DNA from: Allium sativum
Taxonomy: Eukaryota > Streptophyta > Magnoliopsida > Asparagales > Amaryllidaceae
Length of the DNA: 64,000 nucleotides
Assembly (NCBI GenBank): GCA_030737875.1
Contig: CM060915.1
Span: 355,505,863-355,569,862, forward strand
Direction: 5' to 3'
Each line of letters opens with the position of its first letter. Within the stretch, counting starts at the first letter, position 1. The notes beneath the pieces are model-generated. The model saw nothing but the letters and a program-made list of their open reading frames with translations, did not search any database and was not told where the DNA came from. Below, one piece after another: positions 47,601-58,603 of this stretch. The translations under genes and the position numbers were made by a program.

Positions 47601-48035
47601 TTAGGTGGCTAATGCAACGGCCGCGGATGCCACGCCCCCCTGGTGCTGCCTATTTGAAAAAATGGCCTACGGCAACGCTTTTTTGATCTACGGCCACATA
47701 AAAATAGTGTCGAATATGCCCACTTTTGTAGTAGTGTGATCCGTCCTTACGCCAATATTCTGCACAGACCGATCCGATCCCCTGATGCACAGCAAAGCTT
47801 CTGACCTGTTCAAGCACGAGCTAGTCTTCAGCGAGCCGAGACGCACGGATCCAGCGACACGTGTCCCCAACTGTCACTTTGACTGATTCTCCCCCTTTGC
47901 TCGATCCGATATTTAAGGGGATCGCGACACCTGTCCACAACGGTTAATTTGACTAATTCTTCGTAAGGCTGCGATACGATCCGATATTCTCGGGATTTGT
48001 CCCACGTGTAACCGCGATCCGCCTGACAAAATCAG

Positions 48036-48044
48036 CTATAAATA
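48036..48044 (+). promoter_or_regulatory. TATA box of LTR E
   Basis: CTATAAATA followed by GCCCAGAG. The expected transcript start is near 48070, about 370 bases before the gag ATG. Confidence 0.75.
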
Positions 48045-48361
48045 GCCCAGAGCTTGGCATTTTTCAGGATCTTTTGGCAATATTGACTACTGATTCCGCC
48101 ATTATTGTCATACCACCATTTCTTATCAGTTTTATTACTAGATTACTGAGAGAAATCACAATTGTAAAAGCGAGTTTGAGAGAAATCATTGATTGTACCA
48201 GCATTCAAAGTATAATCAATAACATATAAAGTGGACTAGGCTCGTTAACGCCGAACCACTATAAATTCTGTGTGTTTTCTGCTTTTTCTTCATTCTCCAG
48301 TTATAATTCTTTAAGAATCAGAACAATTTGGGTGTTAGGTCCAAATTTTGATCTAAAATTT

Positions 48362-48378
48362 TGGTGCTTTCACTGAGA
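48362..48378 (+). other. Possible primer-binding site of element E
   Basis: TGGTGCTTTCACTGAGA lies just after the presumed LTR end. A stretch like this follows the 5' LTR in plant Tat elements that I know of. The matching tRNA is not identified. Confidence 0.35.
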
Positions 48379-48435
48379 AACAGTCCCAAAACTTCACTGT
48401 TCAGCTTTTCGAAGATTCCAGCGACATCTGATATC

Positions 48436-51175
48436 ATGGCTGGTAAGAAGTCTAAGAAAGTACGAGCTTCACGAACAAATAAAATCGCGAATGAAGCGGT
48501 TGAAGAAAGTGTGCACGAGCTGGGTAATGAGGGATCTCTGGATCGCGGAGCGCCAGGGGCGAACCGATCCGATGAAGGTGCCACGCTCCGAGTCGACGAG
48601 GGCGAGGCGATCCGGACTGTTGAAGGGGTTGTTACTCGATCCCGTGACAACGCCTCGAATCTTCCTCATGCCATGACCACGAACCGATCCCGAGGGGGCG
48701 CCGCGATCCGCCATCCTCGATCCACGGCGATCCGAATTGATGATCGGACTACAACTCGACCTGGAAAGGAGCCTATGGCTCGCTCCAACCGTCCTGGACC
48801 CTCCGCTCGACCTGGCTCAAGCTCTTTGCGCATAAGAGAAAGTGATGATGATCAATATGACCCTTCTGCTCCCGTTACTGGGGGGGCCTCTCTCTCTTTT
48901 CCGAAATGTGGGAAAGATTGTTTGATGAATTGACTGCTCAAAGGCAGGAAAGCTCCGTTCTACGACAAAATTTGACCGCTATGGATAGAAGGCTTAATGA
49001 TCTTGCAAGGCAAAGGACATCACCAGCTCGTCCGCTCACCCCAGAATACTCTTCTTCGTCAGAGGAATCGCCAAGGCCTCCGCGGTGACCATATGAGAGG
49101 CCCGAAAACATAGAGCAGCTTCGATTTGGAACCCTGCCATCACGGGAAGAAGAGGCACTGGATGCAGGGCCCTCAAACCGTAATGTGAACAATCACACCG
49201 CAACTCCCAGAGCTCGAGGTGTGGACAGCCCTGTACAGAACAGACTACCTCAGCCCCGTCGCCGTGCAAATGCTCATGGTAACAGGGGGCAACGAAGCCC
49301 AATCCGAGCCCCGGATTTTGTGACTGCTCTCGGAAGAGAGATTAGAGAACCCCACCGAGCTAGAAGCGCTGACCCCGAACCTCCCCTGACCAGTGCAAAT
49401 GTTGCAGCTATGATCCATCAAATTCTGGCAGATAGCCGTGGACAACGGAATGAAGATTGGGGAATTGACCGCAGTCATACCTCTTTCACTGATGATATTT
49501 TAGATGCGACTTTCCCGAGGCGCTTCAACATGCCGCAGATGAACCGTTACGCGGGTAGATCTGATCCCGTCCAGCATCTAATGAGATATTCTTAGTCAAT
49601 GACCGCTGCCGCAGCTTCTGACGCTGTCAAGTGCAAAGCATTTCCCATATTCTTGGAGGATGTAGCATTATTATGGTTTACTCGCTTACCAGCAAGATCA
49701 ATTTCCAGCTTCAGGGAGTTGAGTGAAAGGTTCGTGGAACAGTTCCACATCTATGCACAAAAGACGAAGAGTGTGATTGACCTGTTCCTTGTCAAGCAAC
49801 GACCAGGCGAGAGTTTGAGGGTGAATCTAGACCGTTTCAACCTGGCCGCTACTGAAGTTAAAGATCCTCATGAGCCAACTGTTGTGGCAGCCCTGATTGA
49901 TGGGGTAGATAAAGACACTGAATTTGGGAGATACCTGGCCGGCAAGCCACCCCATACTAGAGAATTATTCTACGAAAAAGCTAATGTACACTTACGCTGG
50001 GAGGAAGTATATGCTAACTGAAAGGCAAAAACGGCCGATAAAGAGGAAATCCAGAGCAATGTCGCCATCAAGCAGACAGGAGACAGCTCGGGGAAGGTCG
50101 AGGTTAATGTCGGAAATCGGAGTCAGGGTGGTCGTCAGTCAGGAAACAATGATAATAACAGTAATGGTAACAACCGGAAGAGGAATCGAGGGAACGACTC
50201 CCAGAGAAGGACTCGTCCCAGGTCTTTTGAGAGTTATACGCCAATAAACGATACTTTGGAAAATATCTTCATGGATTCGTACAACGTCCTCCAAAATAAG
50301 AGGCCACCTCCCAGAGAGTCGACGGAGAAAGAACGTGAAACGGGGAAGTTTTGTCTCTTTCATCAGATTCATGGCCATTCGACAAATGAATGCCGTCACC
50401 TAAGAGATGTAGTCGAGAGGCTTCTCCGAGAAGGAAAATTGGACGAATACAAAGTAACGCCCAGAGACAGGGGGCAAGCCGTACAGGCCCCAAACCAGAA
50501 CCAGAATCAACCTACTGTCAGGCCAACTGCCCAGCAAAATGGAAAAGACCTTGTTATCAATACCATAATCGGAGGGCTTTATCTCGCCGGACACGGTTCC
50601 AAGGCATTGGATCAGTATGTCAATGCAGCCAAGAAACACCTTGAGGTAGGGGAGTGTAGCAACCCCGAGGACAACGTCCCGGTAAAGCAACAAAAGATGA
50701 TGTCCGACGATGTTGTTTTCCGCGAACGAGAAAGCATTGGAGTCCATGCTCCGACTGAAGATCCATTTGTAATCACAGTACCTATTGGCCCGGCCACTGT
50801 TCATAAAGTTTTGGTGGATAACGGGAGTTCCGTCAATATTCTTTTCAAAAAGACATTCGACCAGATGAACCTCGAGATAAAAGACTTGAAGCCCTGTCAG
50901 GGATGGATCCGTGGATTTAACGGAGCATCCACCGCTCCAATGGGTTATGTAGAGTTACCAGTTACGCTTGGGGAAGGAGAACGCCAGAGAGTGAGAATCC
51001 TTTCCTTCGTGGTTTTGGATGTTGAATCACCCTACAATGCCTTCTTGGGCCGACCGGCACTCGCAAAGTTTAGAGCCTGTATAGCCCCCTGGTGCTTATT
51101 ATTGAAATTTCCTACGGAAGCTGGTGTTGGTATTGTCAGAGGAGATCAGGTTGCCGCACGAGCATGTTATGTTGC
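48436..51175 (+). pseudogene. Element E (Tat-type) gag and protease, interrupted by element D
   Basis: Starts MAGKKSKKVRAS at the ATG 48436-48438. The frame shifts by one base at or near the seven-G run about 48880. From there a single frame continues to 51175, broken by stops at 49086-49088, 49593-49595 and 50019-50021. The gag domain spans about 49530-50020 (FPRRFNMPQMNRYAGRSDPV, then LWFTRLPARSISSFRELSER, then FLVKQRPGESLRVNLDRF). A Cys/His motif typical of Tat gag lies at 50350-50400 (FCLFHQIHGHSTNECRHL). The protease is at about 50760-51060, with DNGSS (Asp at 50817) replacing the usual DSG/DTG order and FLGRPALAKF near its end. The reading frame stops at 51175 where D is inserted, and resumes at 61528 in phase. 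Confidence 0.92.
51171..51175. repeat. Target duplication of element D, left copy
   Basis: GTTGC, repeated exactly at 61523-61527. It fixes both borders of D. Confidence 0.95.
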
Positions 51176-53039
51176 TGTAACACCCCACCTCCGCCAGGGT
51201 GACTCTTGCAAGCACACTAGCTTCGGAGGGGCGTTTAAACAAGGTAAACATGCATGCAGATATCACAAGACAGAACATATAAGTAAAACAGAGTAGTAAA
51301 GCAGCGGATAAAACTTGCATTTCCAAAACCATAGTTAAGTTACAATAAAGTACTTAGTCATTATTTTCCAACAAACAAAGTCTAGATAAAAGCATAAACT
51401 GAAAAACTGAAATACATAAAGTACTATCCCCAAAGTGAAGTGATAAACCATAGCTAGCTCAATGTCCAAACCCGTACATGAGCAAATCCAGTAAGCAAGC
51501 TAGAAAGATCCAAGCTAAGCTCCAATGTTCCCACCCTGAGGACCTGAGGGGGGGAAACGGAAGAAAAGAGGCGAAAGAAAACAGGTCAGTCAAAAAGACT
51601 GGTAAGCCCTACTACTATCTGTCTATGAACTAGTAAAGTTAACTGGCATGAGAAGTTGAGATGAACATAAGGATAACAACATGCTGGCATGATGATTAAC
51701 TAACAAGATAGATGAAGGTGTCATCGCATAATCAAGGTTAAGTTTTGCACCATGGGTGTACTAGCACTCTAACATGTCAAGTAAAAACAAGAATTGATCC
51801 CTTGGCCCAAGCTTGGCCCAACATCATGAGGTGCCCTAAATCAAGGTCCAACTACACGGTCTAGTCGATCGGCTCCCTATAAGCCTAACTCGTCGTGTAT
51901 CGGTGTCATACGGCTTAATCATGTAATGTAGTTGACTGTGCAGGGTCCACCCCTAGGGTGTATCAGGCCCTACGGTGTAACCCTCAGACACAATTCCAGG
52001 ATGCACAGTCTAAACCTACCGGTGCCAGTGTTCAACTCCGGACTTAATGTGCACGACCATGGTCCGCCTGAACAACCGGTGCATCATTCAGCCGTCTCTT
52101 TTGGTCTCTTACAATCAGCCCAGTAATCGTGCCCCCACCCTAGCCTAGTCCTAGGGTCTTATGATACTATCTAGAGGGTTACTGCTGAGAAGGACCACGC
52201 AACTAGGGTTTCTTAACGGGTTAAATGTGGTTAACCCGATCCAAACGTGGATTAAATTGGTTAAGCGTACCCAAGGTTCCTGACTTAACCCCGATTAACC
52301 CATCAAGCCCAAATTGGTTAAGTATTAAGTGGACCATGACTTAACCCTAATCAGGAGGCATTAATTAACTTAATGCGCTTTAACCTCTCACATTAGACTT
52401 TGTTGTGGTTACTAGTTAAGCCGGGCGGGTCCGGGTAGCTTTACACCACAACTAGGTCTAACCTCGGGTTCGAGCACAACATGACCAACTTCTCACATTG
52501 GGTCCTATTGTTTGTAGCCACTAGTTAAGCCGGGCGGGTCCGGTTAGATTTATGCTACAAACTCAACCCAACCTCGAGTTGGCCACACTCATATTTTCTA
52601 AGTGTCATGTCCATTATGTTTCCAAAACATAATTACAAGTTAACATATCACGTTATGTTATAAAAACCATGTTCATGTCATTATGTTACCCAACCCCAAC
52701 GTAATCCCATCGTTTACATAATCGCAACAACGCATAAAGGATAAAATAGGGAACTTGGCATAATCATGACAAAAAGGTGTTGAAGCCACAAGTTTATCAT
52801 GGTGGCATATGAGATGTACATATGTTCATATACTTGCATATTGCATTATTAGGCTTCAAAAGCATGCATAAAACCAAACTTAGCATATGAGTGATACATG
52901 GTGATAAATGACATGTAGAAGTTGCTAGAAGTTCGCATTTAGCCTCATATGCAAGTTATCATAAGGGATATGATAACTTCCATGTTGCCAAAATGCAACC
53001 TTTCATATAAAGCTTGAAGCTTTAAGCTCACAAACTCAA

Positions 53040-53245
53040 GTTTAACTTGCATAACATGATAACATGATCAACTCAAACTTGCATAACATGATAACATGAT
53101 CAACCCAAACTTGCATAACATGATAACATGATCAACCCAAACTTGCATAACATGGCAACATGTGTCATACATAACTTGCATAATGATCAACCAAACTTGC
53201 ATATAATGATCAACCAAACTTGCATATAATGATCAACCAAACTTG
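53040..53245. repeat. Tandem repeat in LTR D (32-bp and 23-bp units)
   Basis: About four units of AACTTGCATAACATGATAAC plus ATGATCAACCCA, followed by about three shorter units of AACTTGCATATAATGATCAA plus CCA. The other LTR has the same array at about 60472-60680. Confidence 0.9.
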
Positions 53246-53619
53246 CATCATTCATTTAACTTTAGAGTTCAAAGAAAGAAAGTAGAAAAGGGCTTACAAT
53301 GCTATGAAGACACAAATAAATAGTTATTAAAAGATTGAGACGAAGCCCTTATGCAATCACCCAAATATGCAAGCTCCAAATGAAAAACCCTTGAGCCAAA
53401 TCAATAAAAACCCTTGCTTTGTGATAGAAATGTTGCAACTTGACTTGAATGCAAACTAAGAACACTCATACAAGCTTGAAAACACTTGTATGAACTCAAA
53501 ATCTCTCATATAAATAGACTTAGGAATTTTAGCATGAGAGTGGAGGCCATGAGAGGAACAAATTTGGTATAGTTTAGTTGTAGGATTGAATAATGGTGAT
53601 TTAAGCTAGGTTTAGGGGT

Positions 53620-53629
53620 CTTTTTATAG
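53620..53629 (-). promoter_or_regulatory. TATA box of 3' LTR D
   Basis: On the - strand CTATAAAAAG, about 130 bp downstream of the GTCGAC array. The second LTR has the same box at 61048-61057. Confidence 0.7.
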
Positions 53630-53760
53630 AAGATTAGGATAGTATTAGCCATAGGATTAACCCTAGATTCAATCAGAGCCATCAAATCCCATCACTAGCC
53701 AACAAAACGGGTCAAAAAAGCCAAATAGGTGTACCAGGTTGCCTGGGTCCGACCAGGCAG

Positions 53761-53843
53761 GTCGACCCCCAGGTCGACCCTGGGGTCGACTCCCCAGTCG
53801 ACCTGGGGGGGAGGTCGACTCCCCAGTCGACCCCCAGGTCGAC
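53761..53843. repeat. GTCGAC array in U3 of 3' LTR D
   Basis: Seven exact GTCGAC hexamers at 53761, 53773, 53785, 53797, 53814, 53826 and 53838: steps 12, 12, 12, 17, 12, 12. Spacers are mostly CCCCAG or CTGGGG, so larger inverted repeats also form. The open frames seen across it on both strands come from the repeat. Confidence 0.95.
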
Positions 53844-54105
53844 ACCCCTGGGTCTGGCGGGAATTTTCCCGCCACTTCTGATTTTCTGAAATTTGAATCT
53901 GTTTTGAATTTGAATTTTTCGTGAAACTTCGCGAGGCCATATCTTGGTCATACGGACTCCGATTTTCGAAAAATCGGACTCTATTTCGCGTATTTTTCCG
54001 AGACGAACGCAATAGAATAGCCCGTTTCCCTTGATTCAGATTTTACAGTTTAATTCTGCCTTGATTTATGTTATAACATGTTATTCAAAAATACGGGTTG
54101 TTACA

Positions 54106-54118
54106 TTCTCCCCTCCTT
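54106..54118 (-). other. Polypurine tract of element D
   Basis: On the - strand AAGGAGGGGAGAA ends at the TG of the 3' LTR, preceded by the 'gatttcagggacgaaat' signal. Confidence 0.92.
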
Positions 54119-54287
54119 AAAGGATTTCGTCCCTGAAATCTCCAAGTTAGGAAGAACGTATCCTACCATCCATCATCCATCTACTCAAAACATCATCCAC
54201 GTGCAGTCATTGTCCTTAAAGGATTCTAAATGTTGTATGATCATATGCAAAGGTGTGTGTATATGTACTTATCTAATGCAAAAATCA

Positions 54288-54313
54288 GGCGGTTACTGAT
54301 ACAGTAAACCTCC
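54288..54313 (-). other. Conserved hairpin upstream of the polypurine tract (element D)
   Basis: On the - strand GGAGGTTTACTG then TAT then CAGTAACCGCC. The arms pair with one bulged T. The sequence differs from the hairpin of A and B at several paired positions, but a stem is kept, as is the outer GGA/GCC pairing. It lies about 170 bp before the polypurine tract, as in A and B. Confidence 0.6.
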
Positions 54314-54664
54314 TTAATGCAAAGCATGTTAGTGAAATGAGTCCTTATGTATGCAAATTCCTAACATAATTTATAATCTCTACATGAGTGCACATATCAT
54401 TCATCCATATGCAACATCCACGTGATAGCATAACAAGTTTTCATCCATGAATAAGCATAAACACTCATGCATATGCAACATGAAAGTGTGTGAGCCGATC
54501 AAAGTGCCTAATGTGTATCATGCATCCACGAGTATCCACGTGCAAACACTTGCAACCATCAAACATAACATGTTTCATCCAAAGGGTTTCTACCTAAGGT
54601 TCTCATGACAAGTTTAACGAGATAATAAGATAAACAGGATAAACGCGGATAAAAGAAAGATATG

Positions 54665-56229
54665 CTAAGAGATCGAGAATGTACCCTCAAAAAGAAATGG
54701 ATAAAGCCCCCGCATCTTCTCCTCGGTTTCCCAAGTTGCATCTTCGTCGGCTTCACCCCACTGAACTTTCACCAATTTGACTTCTCGATTCCTTAGTTTC
54801 TTGATCTCTGTTCCCAAGATACGGATCGGAGCTCTTCTCAAGGTTGCCTCTTTCTCTACCTCAATGTCTTCAAGAATGCTTGGTTCAACCACCTCAGCCG
54901 ACTCATGAAGGCACTTTCGGAGATGCGAGACATGAAAGACATTATGCACTCCGGCTAGCTTCTCGGGCAATTCCACCTTATAGGCCATCTTTCCAATTCT
55001 CTCTATGATAGGGAAGGGTCCTACGAACCTTGGTGCCAGCTTCCCAACTGCTCCAAAACGTACCAAATTACGCAAAGGAGAAACCTTCACGAAAACCATG
55101 TCTCCCACTTCGAATTCCAAATTTGTCCTTCGCTTGTCAGCATAGGATTTCTGTCTATCTTGGACTGCTTTCATCCGTCTTCTCACCAATTCAATTTTCT
55201 CGGAGGTGTTCGTATCATATCAGGCCCAAGTATAAGCCTATCTGTTGTCTCCCACCAACAAGTTGGTGACCTACACGGCCTCCCATACAAAGCTTCAAAT
55301 GGTGCCATCCCTATGCTGGCTTGATAGTTATTATTATAAGCAAACTATACAAGAGGAAGGTGGTCTTCCCAAGTACCACGGAAGTCGAGAACACAGAGCC
55401 TCAAAAGATCTTCTAGCACTCTATTCCCCCTTTCGGTTTGGCCATCCGTCTGGGGGTGATAGGTTGTACTCAGATTCAATCGCGTACCCATCGCTTCTTG
55501 CAAACTGTTCTAGAACTGGCTAGTGAAAATCGGGTCACGATCGCTAACTATGCTAGAAGGAACTCCATGCAACCGTACTATCTCTCGAAGATACATAAAT
55601 GCTAGCCATGATGCGGTCCTCTTACTCTTTACTGGGATGAAGTGAGCACTCTTCGTAAGTCTGTCAACTATGACCCATATGCTTGTATTCCCTTTCCTTG
55701 ACCTAGGCAATCCATCCACGAAATCCATAGAAATACTCTCCCACTTCCATTGCGGGACCTCCAACGGATGTAATAGCCCACCTGGTTTCTTTGACTCGGC
55801 TTTCACTTGTTGGCACACCATGCACTTTGAAACATACTCTGCCACATCCTTCTTCATTCCATCCCAAAAGAAAATGCGCTTCATATCCCTATACATCTTG
55901 TCCCCTCCTGGATGTATAGTCATCTTCGAGTGATGTGCTTCTTCAAGAACTCTATGGACTAAATCTCCCACTCGAGGAACACATAATCTCCCATCATGCC
56001 TTAGCCAACCCTTATCATCAATAGTATACCTGGCAAGGTGACTAGACGTCTCACCACGAATCAACTTATCCATGACCTCGACTATTTGCGGATCTTCCTT
56101 CTGCGAAGCCCCAACTTGATCAAGAAGTGTGGGTCTAAGCTCAAGGGATGCTAATGAACCCGTCATCGACTCAACAGTCGTCGTGAAATCAAAGGTTACC
56201 AAGAATTCTAAGTTCTTCATCTCAACCAT
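54665..56229 (-). pseudogene. Element D integrase and chromodomain
   Basis: From 56229 down: remnant of the RNase H-integrase linker, then the zinc-binding part (HHSKMTIHPGGDKMYRDMKR ... CMVCQQVKA), then the core with both recognisable Asp sites (SMDFVDGLPRS; VSDRDPIFTSQF). A TAG stop at 55510-55512 stands where the family has Trp. Fragments continue ([21 protein letters not shown]), with a further stop and a shift near 55190-55330. The frame 55189-54665 is open: the integrase C-terminus (FEVGDMVFVKVSPLRN, PRFVGPFP, VFHVSHLRKC) and a chromodomain-like end (KKLRNREVKLVKVQWGEADE, DATWETEEKMR). The chromodomain places D in the chromoviruses, Tekay type by similarity of layout. Confidence 0.93.
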
Positions 56230-57195
56230 ATATCACAAATAGGCGAGTCATACTCCTTATGGGGTTTGCAACAGAACTAAGATTGGGGATAGGACCGAGA
56301 GGATATACTTAAAAGATAGCATGCGAGTAAGCTCTACGGAACAATAGGGATAAAGGATATACTCTTAGAAGGAGATTTAATGCGCGTATCTAGTCTTCCA
56401 TCTTCTAAGCCGCATTTTTCTTGTGCTTATTCCCATCGTGCCTTGACCGTCTTTTAACTTCACAATTCCGTAGTTCTTAATTCTTATTTCCAAAATATGA
56501 GTTAGAACTCATTTCACCGTTGCCTCTCATTCCCCTTCCACTTATTCTTTGCCTAAAATACTTGGCTTTCACCCAACTGCGTACTCATGGTTTCATGCAA
56601 GCTTTCCAAGATTCGTTAGTGAATCTTGGATCTCGTTTACATACTATACGGTATCCCACGCAGAAAACTATCTCTTGAAAACAAGTGCCAATCCACGTTG
56701 CCAAATGAATTTACTAGGGTGATTTCTCTAACCCATGCTTAAGTGAAATGGACTATCCGCCTTAGTAGCGAATACCACCGGAGCAACCCATTCTGAAATG
56801 CTTCGCCCTATGAAATTTTTTTCAAGCTACTCGTTGATTTGCTTACCAAGCTCTCTTCTTCCTCGCGGGGCCATGTGCCTAACGGGCAATGTAACTGGCT
56901 TGGCATTATCGACTAGATAAATGCGGAAATCTATCTCTCGTTTAGGGGGTAACCCCTTAACTTCTTCAAAGACATCAGGATAGTCTCGGACCACCCTTAC
57001 AGATTGCAGATCATCGATGGACGAGTCGAGAGATTCAAGATAACATAACGAGACCTCTAGGATTACAAGAAATTTCTAGGGTATTACCGAGGCGAATCAT
57101 GAGCCTCACTACCCTATGCTCACAGTCAAGAATGGCTCCATAACTGGACAACCAATCCACACCCAAATCAACCTGTATCCCATAAACCCGAGAAC
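56230..57195 (-). pseudogene. Element D protease tail and RT start; RT core and RNase H deleted
   Basis: On the - strand the end of protease and the RT N-terminal linker are readable: YLESLDSSIDDLQ, VVRDYPDVFEEVKGLPPKR, EIDFRIYLVDNAKP, then GRSISEWVAPVVFATKAD near 56757. All RT motifs after this, and RNase H, are absent. The next 525 bp to the integrase frame is unrelated filler. Inside it, near 56620-56660, the peptide RDPRFTNESWKACM resembles a stray piece of an integrase core. B has lost RT from nearly the same point. Confidence 0.85.
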
Positions 57196-58410
57196 CTAAG
57201 CATTACACATGAATTCTATGCTCAAGATAGAGATTTTCAAATCCACACAAATCATAGATAGATGGGCAGAACCCCCAATTGGATTTGAAACACAAACGGG
57301 ATCCTCAACTAGACTAGTACTTAGGTGCAAACTTTCAACAAGATCAGAAATAAAACTATGCGATGCGCCAGAATCAAATAAGGTATGAACAGGGAAATCA
57401 GAAATGTAAACATGACTTTTTTTTCCAGAAACACTACCTCGATCAAGAGTGAGGAGAGCCTGCAACTGCCCTCCAGAGGGTCCTGCTTGCTGAGTTTGCC
57501 TTTTCCCTTGTCCTTGCTTCTCCGGGCAATTCTTGCTAAAATGTCCAGACTCTCCGCAATGAAAGCATTCTCCCAACTTCCTCTTCTTCTTCCTACATTC
57601 TTTGGCTATGTGCCCAATAATCCCACAGAAGTTACACTTCCTCCTTTCTCTTGACTTGTTGTCCTTGCTATTGTTGTTCTTGCCCCCTTTTCCGGAATCT
57701 ACCTTCTCGCCCTGAGACTCATTTGCCTTGACCTCCTCCTTGCCACTCTTATCTTCTTCTTGAAGCAGGGCCATATTCACCAAACTCTCGAAGGTCGCCC
57801 CCATGGGTATATGAGACATGGCCAAACCGCGCAATGGCTCATTCAATCCTAGAGCAAAGTGTAGGGCCTTCTTCCGAGCTGTGTTTACCAATTCTAGACC
57901 GAACTGAGCAAGTTGATTGAACTTATCCACGTATTCCCTAACGGTCATGTCCCCTTGCTTTGGAGATAGGAACCTCTCCATCTGAAGGTTCTCTTCCGTC
58001 GATGATAGAAACTTTAGTCCAAACCTTCTCCTAAAGTCATCCCAAGTCTCAATTGGTCTAGTAGTGGTGGTGACTACCCACCAATAAGCAGCTTCCCCTT
58101 TCAATAGCCATACCGCCAACAGAACTTTTCTACGATCTTCCACATCAGGGATAGCAAAGAGGTCTTCAGTTTCCTTTAACCAGTTTCTTGCCTCCACAGA
58201 AGTTTCCGTTCCGACAAAATTCTTGCAACCCATCGCCTTAAAGTCTTTGCAAAGCTCCGCGAAATCCGCTTGTGGATTCTGAGGAGGAGGAGGAGGAACC
58301 TCAGTTATATTGGGGGTATTTGCTGGGCCCACATCGTTGGCCCTAGCTTCCAAGTACCTCCGGAACCATCCGGGAATGGTCACTCCCTCGGGAAGGTTAA
58401 GATCGGCCAT
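57196..58410 (-). CDS. Element D Gag with protease start (404 residues)
   Basis: Uninterrupted frame starting MADLNLPEGVTIPGWFRRYL. The retrotransposon gag domain covers roughly residues 65-215 (VEARNWLKETEDLF, AAYWWVV, TWDDFRRRFGLKF, MTVREYVDKFNQLAQFG). A Lys/Asn-rich linker leads to two perfect zinc knuckles, C259-C272 (CNFCGIIGHIAKEC) and C282-C295 (CFHCGESGHFSKNC), which bind the RNA. The protease active site LFDSGASHSFI follows with Asp346. The frame stops at a TAG inside protease (57196-57198), where B still reads on. Gag could therefore still be made, a point of interest for an element without RT. Protease is truncated. Confidence 0.93.
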   Translation of the reverse strand: MADLNLPEGVTIPGWFRRYLEARANDVGPANTPNITEVPPPPPQNPQADFAELCKDFKAMGCKNFVGTETSVEARNWLKETEDLFAIPDVEDRRKVLLAVWLLKGEAAYWWVVTTTTRPIETWDDFRRRFGLKFLSSTEENLQMERFLSPKQGDMTVREYVDKFNQLAQFGLELVNTARKKALHFALGLNEPLRGLAMSHIPMGATFESLVNMALLQEEDKSGKEEVKANESQGEKVDSGKGGKNNNSKDNKSRERRKCNFCGIIGHIAKECRKKKRKLGECFHCGESGHFSKNCPEKQGQGKRQTQQAGPSGGQLQALLTLDRGSVSGKKSHVYISDFPVHTLFDSGASHSFISDLVESLHLSTSLVEDPVCVSNPIGGSAHLSMICVDLKISILSIEFMCNA

Positions 58411-58589
58411 ACTGAAAAAGGAAAAAGATAGATTCAGAACGAAGAAACGAAGGATAGAGCTATGGCTTTTGGGGAATAGCCTTTTTAAAATAACTAGACT
58501 TTTCTTGGAAAATACTTAATTGGTTTTGAAAATAGTTTTTCAAAAGGTAAGTTTTAAAAACACTTTTGCTCAAATCTTGTAAACCTTAT

Positions 58590-58601
58590 GCTCTGATACC
58601 A
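58590..58601 (-). other. Primer-binding site of element D
   Basis: On the - strand TGGTATCAGAGC, a perfect 12-base tRNA-Met-type site, two bases from the LTR. Confidence 0.97.
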
Positions 58602-58603
58602 AA

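Larger units (their letters stand above)
44141..47737. mobile_element. CACTA (En/Spm-type) DNA transposon, non-autonomous, 3597 bp
   Basis: Terminal inverted repeats of 32 bp match perfectly. Both begin CACTACTACAAAAGTGGGCA, the CACTA signature. The flanking three bases are CGA on the left and TGA on the right, a three-base target duplication with one later C-to-T change. Both ends carry many short GTTGCATTA / TGCAAC motifs, the subterminal repeats to which CACTA transposases bind. No transposase is visible. The inside holds a captured coding fragment (45908-46702, -), a tandem repeat (45159-45530) and a cluster of ACGT motifs (47340-47465). Confidence 0.93.
43965..48349 (+). mobile_element. 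5' LTR of element E (Tat-type), interrupted by a CACTA transposon
   Basis: Inferred LTR of a Ty3/Gypsy Tat-lineage element whose 3' LTR is beyond the window. The right border is set by the untranslated leader before gag. The left border is a guess at TGTTGGCTAGC. Without the CACTA insertion it would be about 790 bp. It is marked by repeated GGATCG/CGATCC motifs on both sides of the CACTA element and by a TATA box at 48036. Exact borders need the second LTR. Confidence 0.6.
51176..54105 (-). mobile_element. 3' LTR of element D, 2930 bp
   Basis: Read on the - strand it starts TGTAACAACCCG and ends GGTGGGGTGTTACA. From its start it holds the GTCGAC array (53843-53761), the TATA box (53629-53620) and a tandem repeat (53040-53245). 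Short frames (51932-52126 and others) recur identically in the other LTR but have no coding features. Confidence 0.97.

Noticed and set aside
53040..53245. CRISPR-like array
   Set aside because: Units are contiguous tandem repeats without unique spacers, inside a plant LTR.
53695..54012. Open frames over the GTCGAC array in LTR D (also 61097-61435, 800-1027) as proteins
   Set aside because: The array has a 12-bp period, a multiple of three, so it stays open in several frames. Products on both strands are low-complexity.
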